Shown here: piece by piece, positions 1-7,868 of the stretch
How the letters are laid out: the number at the start of each line of letters is the position of its first letter
Numbering within the stretch: position 1 is the stretch's first letter
NCBI GenBank assembly: GCA_034429695.1
Contig: DAOUGC010000075.1
Span: 1 to 31,933, forward strand
Length of the DNA: 31,933 nt
Reading direction: 5' to 3'
Origin: DAOUGC01 sp034429695
Lineage (GTDB): Bacteria > Chloroflexota > Anaerolineae > Anaerolineales > Anaerolineaceae
The notes under the pieces: model-generated
Database searches by the model: none
What the model was told of the DNA's origin: nothing
What the model saw: the letters and a program-made list of their open reading frames with translations, nothing else
Translations under genes and position numbers: made by a program

Positions 1-117
1 CAGCACCCTCACCTGATGATATGGCGGCAGAACAAAAGATAGAATTGCATCTGCAACCACCAGAATGAACAAAACGTTAAAAACCAGCCGGATGAATTGT
101 ATTAATATCGTGATCAT
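1..117 (-). CDS. YggT family membrane protein, N-terminal part (truncated by window edge)
   Basis: The minus strand reads open from an ATG at 117 to the window edge, giving 39 residues that begin MITILIQFIRLVFNVLFILV and end in a segment like LSFVLPPYHQVR. This matches the first membrane helix and the S(Y/F)xxxPxHxVR motif typical of YggT proteins, which are small integral membrane proteins with two YGGT repeats. The frame is too short for automatic calling because the rest lies outside the window. It follows pgeF and yggS in the same direction, a neighbourhood commonly seen for yggT near cell-division and envelope genes. The molecular role of YggT is poorly known. Identification rests on the first third only. 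Confidence 0.75.
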   Translation of the reverse strand, partial: MITILIQFIRLVFNVLFILVVADAILSFVLPPYHQVRVL

Positions 118-174
118 ATGTTAACCATTATACCGGATTTCTTAATGTTCATTATAGCCGTAAAGTCACTTGGG

Positions 175-903
175 TTATCGAGGCTTTCTGGAACCCAGAA
201 TAGCCTGGCCGACTCTCACCATGGTTGCGCCTTCTTCTATTGCCACGCAGTAATCCAGACTGGTGCCCATGGATACTTCATTCCAGGCAATGTCTGGGAA
301 CCGCTTTTTCAAGGCTTTCAGAATATCCATCACCCGCTTGAAATAGGGTCTTGATTCCTCCGGGTGCTCGCCAATTGGCGGCATGGCCATGACGCCATTG
401 ATCCGTAAATGCTCGCACATCTGGATATATTCAATATCAGAGAATAAGATCTCCATCGCCTCAGTGTTGGAAACATCCCACCCTGATTTGCTTTCTTCAC
501 CACCAACATTTAATTCCAACAAAACCAGCAGAACCTTTTCCGTCCCGCTCAAGGCATTGTTGATTTTCTCAGCCAGGCGGCGACTGTCCAGCGAGTGAAG
601 CATATCAAAATTTTCGGCAACAATTCTTGCTTTTCGACTTTGAACATGACCAATCATATGCCATTGCAGCGGATACATGCTCAACTGATTTATCTTCTCA
701 ACAGCTTCCTCGGCATAATTTTCGCCGAGAATTTCAGCCCCCGCCAGAGCCGCAGCATGAACAGTCTCAATGCTCTGTGCCTTGCTAACCACCACCAGCT
801 TTACAGACCCGGGCGCCCTTCCGCTTCTCTTCAAGGCAGCCTCAATCTCTCTTTGGGTGGTTTCCAATCGTTGCCGAATGGTTTCAACCAGGGTTTCATC
901 CAT
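175..903 (-). CDS. yggS: YggS/PROSC family pyridoxal-phosphate homeostasis protein
   Basis: This 242-residue protein has the single-domain alanine-racemase-like barrel of the YggS/PLPBP family, which binds pyridoxal 5'-phosphate and buffers B6 and amino-acid pools in the cytosol. The PLP lysine is visible in VVVSK (K41), followed by GENYAEEA, LQWHMIGHVQSRK and the C-terminal SMGTSLD...VRVGQAILG phosphate-binding part. Length is normal for the family. The frame is open much further upstream, into pgeF. I chose the ATG at 903 because CAGGA lies 8 bases before it; ATG 912 is the alternative and sits directly on that sequence. It starts 14 bases past the pgeF stop, and yggT follows, so the three are probably co-transcribed. 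Confidence 0.93.
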   Translation of the reverse strand: MDETLVETIRQRLETTQREIEAALKRSGRAPGSVKLVVVSKAQSIETVHAAALAGAEILGENYAEEAVEKINQLSMYPLQWHMIGHVQSRKARIVAENFDMLHSLDSRRLAEKINNALSGTEKVLLVLLELNVGGEESKSGWDVSNTEAMEILFSDIEYIQMCEHLRINGVMAMPPIGEHPEESRPYFKRVMDILKALKKRFPDIAWNEVSMGTSLDYCVAIEEGATMVRVGQAILGSRKPR

Positions 904-916
904 TATTGCCATCCTG

Positions 917-1702
917 TCACATGGGCAGCGCCAACAAAGCGCCAAACCTGCCGGTTTTTCCCGCTTCACCACGATGAGAATACCAATCCTGGATGTTTCC
1001 GGCAGTGCAAATTCCTGCAATCTCAATGTTTTGCACACCGCTCATTTCGAGAGCGTATTGGTTTGCCCTCCATAAATCAAGATGTACTTTTCCATCTTTG
1101 TGAAATAAAATCTTGTCATAACAGCCAGGAAATGCCTGTTGGGCAGCAGCCACAACCTCCGCGCCAACCGGGTATCGTTCCATGCTGATGGAAGGTCCAA
1201 TACCGGCAAGGATATCCTGCGGGTTGCACCCGTATCTGCCCACCATGGCACGTATACATTCTGCCGCCACCTTTTTCACCGTTCCCTGCCAGCCTGCATG
1301 AACAAGGCTCACCACCCGGTGAATGGGATCGAATAAAAGAATGGGAACGCAATCTGCAAACCGCATGAATAGTGTGATGGTTGGACGATCAGTAACGATT
1401 GCATCCGCTTTTTGATGCGGGCTGTCAAGTGGACGTGGTTCATCGGAGCAGATCACGTCAGCGCTGTGCACCTGCCAGACATCAAAAATGCTCTCCACCG
1501 GTCGGTTAAATGCAGCAAAGACCCTTCGTCGATTTTCAATAACATTGGCTCTCGGGTCGCCAACCGTTCCCCCGTGATTTAGTGATGCCCACGGCGCCTG
1601 ACTGACGCCGCCATGACGGGTGAAAACACCATGAACAGCGCCAGCTTTGCTTAGATTATCAAATTGGAAATACTTCAATCCATCAAACTCAACAAAACTC
1701 AT
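917..1702 (-). CDS. pgeF: Peptidoglycan editing factor PgeF / YfiH-LACC1 family purine nucleoside phosphorylase
   Basis: A 261-residue cytosolic protein of the YfiH (multicopper polyphenol oxidase-like, Cu-oxidase_4) family. Family members act as purine nucleoside phosphorylase/adenosine deaminase enzymes and in Escherichia coli as a peptidoglycan precursor editing factor. The zinc-site residues are in place: H79 (VHSAD), C118 (RFADCVP) and H135 (LVHAGWQG). The C-terminal HRGEAGKTGRFGALL is also typical. The ATG at 1702 overlaps the stop of the upstream DUF2085 gene as ATGA, which indicates translational coupling. yggS follows within 14 bases. Whether this copy edits peptidoglycan or metabolises purines cannot be told from sequence. 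Confidence 0.93.
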   Translation of the reverse strand: MSFVEFDGLKYFQFDNLSKAGAVHGVFTRHGGVSQAPWASLNHGGTVGDPRANVIENRRRVFAAFNRPVESIFDVWQVHSADVICSDEPRPLDSPHQKADAIVTDRPTITLFMRFADCVPILLFDPIHRVVSLVHAGWQGTVKKVAAECIRAMVGRYGCNPQDILAGIGPSISMERYPVGAEVVAAAQQAFPGCYDKILFHKDGKVHLDLWRANQYALEMSGVQNIEIAGICTAGNIQDWYSHRGEAGKTGRFGALLALPM

Positions 1703-2685
1703 TCTGCATCTCTCGACTGCTGTGTTTGCGCAATGACATTCTGCTTGCGGGTCATCACCATTCTCGTATCCCGCATGGTCTCTTCAATCATTGGATATAG
1801 ATACCATGCAGTCATCAATCCAAACAAACCACCCGTGATCACCCTCAACACAGGGGTACTCTCACGAATCGGGAACCAATCCGGCAGGATCGCCATCAGA
1901 CCTGGTAATTGGGAAAATCCATCCAGCGCAATGGGCCCCAGGCCAACAACCACCCAAACATACCAGGGAATCGGTTTTAGCTTTTTACCGGTCACAGAGA
2001 AGATTATTCCGAACAACAAAATAAAACCATATATCGCAATATCACGCTGGCACAATGCCACCTTATATCCCACAATTTCATCACCAAGGAAACGCCTGGC
2101 GCTGAGCACATCCACCGTGTCATGGCCCATGGTCTCCTCATATGTCAACATATCAGGGATGCCGGCAAGCTCACGCGGATAATATAACTGTTCTCCAAAC
2201 AGAAAGAAGGAACGGAATGACAATTGATGGCACAAAGGGCTGTAGATGGTATAGATGATTTTTGCCGGCCCTGTGGCTCCGGTTTTCATCAACACCGGCG
2301 CAAGAAAAGGCAGACCGACATACAGGAGCACCATCAGGTTGATCAACAACATATAGTGATTGGACAGCCATAATGAAAATCGGTCGGTCTTCGTCATGAT
2401 CCTGCCCCTGTCCATGCGTTGATGATAGCCGGCATCGGTTTCCGATAATCTCGTGGCTCGGTCCCTCGCTGCCCCAAGTGTCATGTGCAATTCCTGACGG
2501 GAAAATTCCTTCACCAGACGGTAAGGGCCCACCTCGACGATTGGCACGTTCTGATAGGTCTTTGCCATTTGCTCGTCTGTTTCCACATCAATAATCACAA
2601 TCTGATGCGGTACGGTTTGTTGCAGACTATCCAGGTCAGTCTTTGCCTGGTCACATGCGGGACAATCTTTTTTGATATATAACAT
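1699..2685 (-). CDS. Glutaredoxin-like domain fused to a DUF2085 membrane protein
   Basis: This 328-residue protein has two parts. Residues 1-75 form a glutaredoxin/DUF836-like fold with a CPAC redox motif (C8, C11) and a cis-proline segment VPIVEVG. From about residue 108 it is an integral membrane protein with several helices and the DUF2085 marks: PLCHQLSFRS (C152-H153-Q154), a second Cys in ALCQRDIAIYG (C212) and LDGFSQL. The frame can start at a TTG (2697) that overlaps the tlpA stop or at the ATG (2685) used here; neither has a good Shine-Dalgarno. It lies directly after ccdA and tlpA and ends in an ATGA overlap with pgeF. DUF2085 has no assigned function. A role in membrane thiol chemistry is inferred from the fused domain and its neighbours. 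Confidence 0.85.
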   Translation of the reverse strand: MLYIKKDCPACDQAKTDLDSLQQTVPHQIVIIDVETDEQMAKTYQNVPIVEVGPYRLVKEFSRQELHMTLGAARDRATRLSETDAGYHQRMDRGRIMTKTDRFSLWLSNHYMLLINLMVLLYVGLPFLAPVLMKTGATGPAKIIYTIYSPLCHQLSFRSFFLFGEQLYYPRELAGIPDMLTYEETMGHDTVDVLSARRFLGDEIVGYKVALCQRDIAIYGFILLFGIIFSVTGKKLKPIPWYVWVVVGLGPIALDGFSQLPGLMAILPDWFPIRESTPVLRVITGGLFGLMTAWYLYPMIEETMRDTRMVMTRKQNVIAQTQQSRDAE

Positions 2686-2693
2686 GACAGTAA

Positions 2694-3248
2694 TCAAGGC
2701 GATGGCTCCATGCTGTTTATATAACGTTGCAGTTCAGACCTGGATAATGGGCCTGTATGGGTGGCCGCCAGGGTTCCATCTGCATTAACAAAAAAAGTCG
2801 TTGGATATCCCCATACTCTATACATATCGCTTAGGGCGCCGTCAGTATCCAGCAAGACAGTGAAACTGATCCCCATTTCTTCAACAAAGCTTTGAACCAC
2901 TTCATGGGGTTCATTCACATTTATTCCGATTACCAGTAAATCGCTTTGATTTTGTTTGTGGATCTCTTCGAAAAGGGGCAACTCTTCAATACACGGAGCA
3001 CACCACGTTGCCCAGAAATTGATGATCACCCTCTTCCCAGTCAAGTCAGATGACAGGAAGCGATTTCCTTCCAGGTCATCCAGCTCAAAACCCGCCAAGG
3101 CCAAACCGGCTTTCGGAGGGTCGCTGGAAGAGAATATGTTATTAAGTCTTCCAGTTTCCAGCCATACTCCGATAACGATCCCTGCCAGGATCACAAGTGC
3201 CAGGCTGATCAATATCAGACGTACAATACCGCGTACCTTCAATGTCAC
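2694..3248 (-). CDS. TlpA/ResA-like membrane-anchored thioredoxin-fold protein
   Basis: A 184-residue protein with an N-terminal uncleaved helix (about residues 8-29) and an extracytoplasmic thioredoxin domain. The active site is WATWCAPC (C83, C86) and the cis-proline is in WGYPTTFFV. ResA/TlpA proteins reduce apocytochrome or other envelope disulfides, using electrons delivered by CcdA. Start is a GTG at 3248 overlapping the ccdA stop as GTGA, so the two are coupled, and the Grx-DUF2085 gene begins at once after it. No cytochrome-maturation genes are visible nearby, so the client could be another envelope thiol protein. The family call is firm, the substrate is not. Confidence 0.93.
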   Translation of the reverse strand: MTLKVRGIVRLILISLALVILAGIVIGVWLETGRLNNIFSSSDPPKAGLALAGFELDDLEGNRFLSSDLTGKRVIINFWATWCAPCIEELPLFEEIHKQNQSDLLVIGINVNEPHEVVQSFVEEMGISFTVLLDTDGALSDMYRVWGYPTTFFVNADGTLAATHTGPLSRSELQRYINSMEPSP

Positions 3249-3976
3249 AATCCAAGATCAACAAAGAAACCGAAACGGGCCAATTGTTCAAAAATACCCA
3301 GGAACAACAAAATACCCACCAGAATGAGGATGGCTCCCATTACGATTTCCACCATATGCAATGCCTTTGCATGCTTCTTTAAGGCAGTGGTAACCCAGCC
3401 GATTCCAAGGGCTGCCAGCAGGAAAGGCACAGCCATGCCTGCCGAATAAAACAATAATAATCTTGCCCCCAATGCCACCGAACCAGTTTCAAGTGCAATG
3501 GTAAGTATGCTGCCAAGCACCGGTCCCACACACGGCGACCAGCCTGCCGAGAAGAAAATCCCCATCAAAAATGACGATAGGAAACTCCTGCTGCGATCCA
3601 GCTGGCTTTGCGGCCTGAGATCGTACTCCAGAAAGGGTATTCGCAACAGACCGGTCATATGCAGCCCGAACAGGATCACCACCACACCGCCCACTTTGGA
3701 CAGGATCGGGCTCAGATCATACAGAAACTGGCCTATGAGTGAGAAGGTGAGACCCAGCGCGATAAAGACTATACTAAACCCCGCCACAAAAGCCAGGCCG
3801 TGCGCCAGTGTTTCAAGGCGATTGGGCTGTGGCACATTATCGCCTCCAGGGGTGGCAACAGCAGCCGCCGAACGCCCGCTAAGGTAGCCGACATAAGCCG
3901 GAACCAGCGAAAACACACACGGTGATAGAAACGAAGCCAGCCCTGCCAGAAATGCCAATCCAACCGTTACATCCAT
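3245..3976 (-). CDS. ccdA: CcdA-type cytochrome c biogenesis / thiol-disulfide electron transporter
   Basis: A 243-residue six-helix membrane protein of the CcdA/DsbD-beta family, which carries reducing equivalents from cytosolic thioredoxin to extracytoplasmic thioredoxin-like proteins. The two key cysteines are visible in FLSPCVFSLVPAY (C20) and AGWSPCVGPVLG (C149), each in the proline-flanked setting the family needs. An ATG at 3976 follows a purine-rich run (GTGGGGGG) acting as ribosome-binding site. It lies 14 bases after the L,D-transpeptidase gene and overlaps tlpA by four bases. With tlpA and the Grx-DUF2085 fusion it makes a compact redox cassette. Confidence 0.95.
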   Translation of the reverse strand: MDVTVGLAFLAGLASFLSPCVFSLVPAYVGYLSGRSAAAVATPGGDNVPQPNRLETLAHGLAFVAGFSIVFIALGLTFSLIGQFLYDLSPILSKVGGVVVILFGLHMTGLLRIPFLEYDLRPQSQLDRSRSFLSSFLMGIFFSAGWSPCVGPVLGSILTIALETGSVALGARLLLFYSAGMAVPFLLAALGIGWVTTALKKHAKALHMVEIVMGAILILVGILLFLGIFEQLARFGFFVDLGL

Positions 3977-3990
3977 GAACCCCCCACCAC

Positions 3991-5058
3991 TTATTCTTTC
4001 ACGTTAATAATGGTCCCGCCTATGCCGGTCAGGTCTTTATCTCCAGGGTCATACCCCACAACCGGTGAAGCCCAGCGGAAGATCCATTTGGCATCTTCGG
4101 GCAAACAATTTACGCACCCATGTGATCGCGGCGTGCCAAAATCGTTGTGCCAAAAGGTTGAGTGAATGGCTGCGCCATCCGGGTCAAACAGGATCGTCCA
4201 GGGAATGCCGGGGGTGTCGTAGCCCACACCGGTGGAACCACCTGCCATATGAATACTCAAAACCTTGCGCCACGGAATATGCTCGCCAACCGGCGTTGCC
4301 CATTTGTCAACCGCTTCTCCAGCGGCATTGAACTTGGACCCGGTGGAGACTCTGCAGAAATAGACCTCGTCCTTGCCTTCATAGCAGGACAGCGTCTGGT
4401 AAGTCAGGTTGACTTCAATACGCTTATCTGCCACTTCGGGCCGAATGGGTGCCAGTTCTTCTTCGGTGATGGGCCTGAATGCCTCAGCCAGTGCCCAGAA
4501 AATATCGCCGCAGTTGCCGTACTTTTCGTTCACCCGGTACAAAACCTGCCCCTGGGAATTGGTGACCACATCGTCAATCCACATCACCTGACTGTAATAC
4601 AAGCGTGGGTTGATCACTTCCTGCACCCAGGGCGAACACGGCGGTTTGTCGGGGTAAATATCAACATAAGGCACGGTGACCTCAGCCCACATGCCACGCC
4701 CCATACTGGTTTCCGGAAAGCTGGTGACGGGTTGATTGGGCAAATTCCTTACCGGTTGCAGGTTGGGCGCATAAACAAATCCCTCAGGGGTCTCCACCCA
4801 GCGTCGGCTTAATGAGGCAAATTCACCCACCACCTCACGCAGCCATACAACAACCGCATCCTCGTATAACTTTCCCAGCGAAGGCGCCGATGGAGAAGGC
4901 GCTGAACGCAACTCGATCCAACCGGCAGTACAATTTCTCCCCAGGCGCGGCGCCTCCGGGAAATCCGATTGCAGGTTGAGCCATTTCAACCAGGGCTGCA
5001 GCATCACTGCCCCGGCTCCAAACAGGCTCATCTTTAAGAATTCACGACGAGTAACCAT
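3991..5058 (-). CDS. Tat-exported L,D-transpeptidase (YkuD) with N-terminal SH3-like domain
   Basis: A 355-residue exported protein. It begins MVTRREFLKM, a twin-arginine motif followed by a hydrophobic stretch, so export by the Tat system is likely. A bacterial-SH3-like segment follows (about 40-110). The YkuD domain covers roughly 215-355, with HSTFWHNDFG and SHGCVNC, where C315 is the predicted catalytic cysteine. Such enzymes make 3-3 peptidoglycan cross-links or attach proteins to the wall. I chose ATG 5058 over a longer frame because it gives the intact RR signal and has AGGA about 7 bases upstream. It starts 17 bases after the ammonia-lyase stop. Tat export of a YkuD enzyme is uncommon but recurrent. 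Confidence 0.92.
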   Translation of the reverse strand: MVTRREFLKMSLFGAGAVMLQPWLKWLNLQSDFPEAPRLGRNCTAGWIELRSAPSPSAPSLGKLYEDAVVVWLREVVGEFASLSRRWVETPEGFVYAPNLQPVRNLPNQPVTSFPETSMGRGMWAEVTVPYVDIYPDKPPCSPWVQEVINPRLYYSQVMWIDDVVTNSQGQVLYRVNEKYGNCGDIFWALAEAFRPITEEELAPIRPEVADKRIEVNLTYQTLSCYEGKDEVYFCRVSTGSKFNAAGEAVDKWATPVGEHIPWRKVLSIHMAGGSTGVGYDTPGIPWTILFDPDGAAIHSTFWHNDFGTPRSHGCVNCLPEDAKWIFRWASPVVGYDPGDKDLTGIGGTIINVKE

Positions 5059-5075
5059 GCAACATCCTGTGGTGT

Positions 5076-6635
5076 TTAGGTATCCTGTACCTGACTGCAA
5101 ACTTCCTTGCTAACCGCAGCCAGTTCATCAATCATACCATTGACGCGTAGAATTTCCGGACCCCAGTAAGCATCTCCTGCCTGGTAGGGTACTGCCCGCC
5201 GAATGCACTCATGGATCCGGCGAGTGCCGTCACCCGGGAGCGCACCGGGCATCACCCGTTCGCGCAGATCAATGGCCCGTGCCGCGGTGTACAGCTCAAT
5301 GGCAAGGACATGCCGCGTGTTGGCAATGATGCGCGCCAGATGACGGGCGGCATTCATGGAATTTGCATTATGGTCTTCCTGTTCACCGGATGTGGGCAAG
5401 GAGCGCACACTATCGGGCGAGGCCAGGGTCTGGTTTTCCAGCACAAGCGATGCAGCCGTATACTGGGGCATCATCAAACCAGAGTTCAACCCGGCAGCCT
5501 CGGGGGTATCCACCAGCATGGGGGGTAGTCCGGCATTCAATTTTCCATCGGTCATGCGGTTGGTTCTGCGTTCAGAAATGGCAGCCACCTCAGCCATCGC
5601 AATGGATAGGAAATCAAGTGCCAGACCCACCGGTTCTCCGTGGAAGTTCCCGCCCGAAATGGCATCATCATTCTCGAAGATCAATGGATTATCAGTGACT
5701 GCATTGATCTCAATTTCGACCACTTTCTTCGAGTACTCCCACGCATCCCTCGCAGCACCCTGCACCTGAGGTCCGCAGCGCAGGGAGTAAGCGTCCTGCA
5801 CCCTGCCGCCGCTATCCATCAAACCGCTGTTCCTTACCAGAGCCCGCACATTGGCAGCCACCCGTATCTGCCCGATATGCCCACGCGCTTCATGCAGACG
5901 GTGATCGAAGGCATTCGAACAACCCAGCATGGCCTCCAGGCTCATCGCCAGACCTGCCTCAGCCGCATCCAGCAACATGGCGGCATCCCACAATGCCAGA
6001 GCGCCAATTGCTGCAGAGAAGGTGGCGCCGTTATTGACCGCCAGGCCTTCCTTCGCCCCCAGCTTGATACGGGGAATGCCAGCAGATTGCATGGCAGCCT
6101 TACCTGATAATCGTTTCCCCTGAAAGTCCGCCCAGCCCGAATCCTCTTCACGGTCATCATCATCCGTGGTGAAAACCAGTGCCATATGAGAAAGCGGGCA
6201 TAAATCACCGGATGAACCGAGCGATCCCTGCGATGGGACCACCGGCGTCACCCCCTGGTTGAGCATGTCAAGCAGAGTCTGGACCACCTCAACGCGCACA
6301 CCCGAGAAACCCTTGGTGAGAGTGTTGGCTCTGACCAGCATGGCTGCCCTGACCACATCTGCGGGCAGGGGGTCACCCGTTCCCACAGCATGACTGAGGA
6401 TCAGGTTTCGACTGAGATGCGCTGAGCTTTCCTTGGGAATCCGCTGGTCTGCGAAGATGCCAAAACCAGTGTTTATGCCGTAAACAGCCCTGCCAGATGC
6501 CACAATGGCTTCCAGCCGTTTCCGTCCTGCCAATATGGATTGCCTGCCACGTTCAGAAATGGAGACCGCTTCGCCATTGCGAGCCACACGAACAACTTGT
6601 TCCAGGGTCAGGTGATGGCCATCAATTTCCACCAT
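5076..6635 (-). CDS. hutH: HAL/PAL-family aromatic amino acid (histidine-like) ammonia-lyase with variant MIO triad
   Basis: A 519-residue cytosolic enzyme of the MIO-dependent ammonia-lyase family. The catalytic tyrosine loop is YGINTGFG (Y52), the QDAYSLRC loop includes Y284, and NPLIF and GGNFHGEP are present. The LSHAVGTG segment (S81-H82) resembles the histidine-specific form. Two things are odd. The cofactor-forming triad, normally Ala-Ser-Gly, reads Ser-Ser-Gly at 141-143 (GSLGSSGDLCPL). The usual NQEDHVSMG is replaced by EQEDHNANSMN. No hutU, hutI or hutG is nearby, so the substrate may not be histidine; hutH is the closest name only. ATG 6635 has AAGGA upstream. It sits within a co-directional operon-like run. 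Confidence 0.85.
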   Translation of the reverse strand: MVEIDGHHLTLEQVVRVARNGEAVSISERGRQSILAGRKRLEAIVASGRAVYGINTGFGIFADQRIPKESSAHLSRNLILSHAVGTGDPLPADVVRAAMLVRANTLTKGFSGVRVEVVQTLLDMLNQGVTPVVPSQGSLGSSGDLCPLSHMALVFTTDDDDREEDSGWADFQGKRLSGKAAMQSAGIPRIKLGAKEGLAVNNGATFSAAIGALALWDAAMLLDAAEAGLAMSLEAMLGCSNAFDHRLHEARGHIGQIRVAANVRALVRNSGLMDSGGRVQDAYSLRCGPQVQGAARDAWEYSKKVVEIEINAVTDNPLIFENDDAISGGNFHGEPVGLALDFLSIAMAEVAAISERRTNRMTDGKLNAGLPPMLVDTPEAAGLNSGLMMPQYTAASLVLENQTLASPDSVRSLPTSGEQEDHNANSMNAARHLARIIANTRHVLAIELYTAARAIDLRERVMPGALPGDGTRRIHECIRRAVPYQAGDAYWGPEILRVNGMIDELAAVSKEVCSQVQDT

Positions 6636-6655
6636 GCGGGTTTTCCTTTTTCTTT

Positions 6656-7363
6656 CTAGAATAGGATGTGAGACAACAATACAGCCACGCCCGGAACGGT
6701 GAAGTTATCCAGATCGCTCACAGGCAAAGATTCCACAATCGTTCCAACTACAGAAATAATGGCGATACCGCCAAGGTACGAAATGATCGGGTTCGGGAAA
6801 ACGCCAACAGAGCTGAAAACCCAGATCACAAGAAATGAAAACAGAAAACCGCCCAACAACATTCCCAGGGAACCAGCGATTGTTTTTCTGGGTGACCAGG
6901 GTAGGGGTTTTGATGCTATGCGTTTTCCGGTGATATCCGCCAGACCATCACCCCCGCACAATAACATCAGTGCAATTATCCCATTCGGGCTTTCCTTCCA
7001 GTAGACAAGTGTCAGAATGACAAATACGATCCCGTAAAACAACGGCCCACGCAGAATTTCTCTTCGGTCACCGGTACGGCTCATGGCGCTGACCGCTGCC
7101 TGATCCTTCCACAAACCAAGTCCCACCAATGCAAATTGCACGGTGATGGCAAATGGAACCAGTGAAGCCAGCCAGCGTGCTGAAGGCACATCAGGATACA
7201 ACAACCAGCACAACACAAATATGGGGCCGGTTCCCATATGAATGATCTTGCGGCTTAGCGGCCCGTCTATCCATCCGCGGTGGGCAAAAAAATCCACCAC
7301 CCGCAACCAGACCAGCGCAAGAATAAACGTAACCAGCGTCGCCACCCAAACGTTTCCCAGCAT
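6656..7363 (-). CDS. Phytol/dolichol kinase-like (VTE5/DGK1 family) integral membrane protein
   Basis: A 235-residue membrane protein with about six to seven helices. The family marks are RKIIHMGTG (38-46), the GGDGLADITGKR motif (138-148) and K160 in SPRKTIAGSLGM, as in CTP-dependent phytol kinase VTE5, yeast Dgk1 and dolichol kinases, which resemble phosphatidate cytidylyltransferase. It probably phosphorylates a polyprenol, phytol-like or diacylglycerol lipid at the membrane; which one cannot be read from sequence. ATG 7363 is used. It sits 28 bases after smpB and 20 bases before hutH on the same strand. A cytidylyltransferase is the alternative call. Confidence 0.85.
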   Translation of the reverse strand: MLGNVWVATLVTFILALVWLRVVDFFAHRGWIDGPLSRKIIHMGTGPIFVLCWLLYPDVPSARWLASLVPFAITVQFALVGLGLWKDQAAVSAMSRTGDRREILRGPLFYGIVFVILTLVYWKESPNGIIALMLLCGGDGLADITGKRIASKPLPWSPRKTIAGSLGMLLGGFLFSFLVIWVFSSVGVFPNPIISYLGGIAIISVVGTIVESLPVSDLDNFTVPGVAVLLSHILF

Positions 7364-7391
7364 AATGTTGGCCTCTTCTATTCAGGGTTAA

Positions 7392-7853
7392 TCAACGAAA
7401 TTTTTCCCGGCGTTCCAGCTCACGTTCCACATCCCGCCTGGCGATCTCGTGACGTTTATCGTACAGTTTCTTTCCCTTGGCAATGGCAATATCCACCTTT
7501 GCCAGTCCATCCTTCAGGTAAATGCGCACCGGAACCACGGTGACGCCTTTTTGCCTTACCGCATCCCACATCTCACGGATCTCGCGTTTGTGGAGCAATA
7601 ATCTGCGCGGACGCTTTGGATCGTGGTTGAAATAACTGGCCGGATTGTAAGGGGCAATATGAGCACCGATTAAAAAAGCTTCATCGCCATTTACTTCGAT
7701 ATAAGCCTCAGCAATGCTCACCTGCCCGGCTCTGACAGATTTGATTTCGCTGCCCTGCAATGCCAGGCCAGCTTCAAAATGCTCCAATAGAAAGAACTCA
7801 AAATTGGCTTTTCGATTGTGGGCAATGACCTTGACGCCTTTATCGGATGACAT
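7392..7853 (-). CDS. smpB: SsrA-binding protein SmpB
   Basis: A 153-residue protein that binds tmRNA and delivers it to stalled ribosomes for trans-translation. Family marks are VIAHNRKANFEFFLLEHFEAG, LQGSEIKSVRAG, FLIGAHIAPY and the basic C-terminal tail ending DVERELERREKFR, which folds in the decoding centre. Length is normal. ATG 7853 lies 15 bases after mgsA. The tmRNA gene ssrA, often close to smpB, is not in this window. Confidence 0.97.
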   Translation of the reverse strand: MSSDKGVKVIAHNRKANFEFFLLEHFEAGLALQGSEIKSVRAGQVSIAEAYIEVNGDEAFLIGAHIAPYNPASYFNHDPKRPRRLLLHKREIREMWDAVRQKGVTVVPVRIYLKDGLAKVDIAIAKGKKLYDKRHEIARRDVERELERREKFR

Positions 7854-7868
7854 GGTTGGGTTCCAGAT

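Noticed and set aside
917..1038. Longer N-terminus for YggS reading into pgeF
   Set aside because: The extension overlaps the conserved C-terminus of pgeF in another frame, has no family match, and the start at 903 has the better-placed ribosome-binding site.
595..1188. Plus-strand frame opposite yggS/pgeF
   Set aside because: Both minus-strand genes here have complete family motifs; the plus-strand translation is featureless.
5076..6635. A histidine utilisation (hut) operon
   Set aside because: Only the lyase-like gene is present; neighbours are a lipid kinase and an L,D-transpeptidase, so the hut pathway is not supported.
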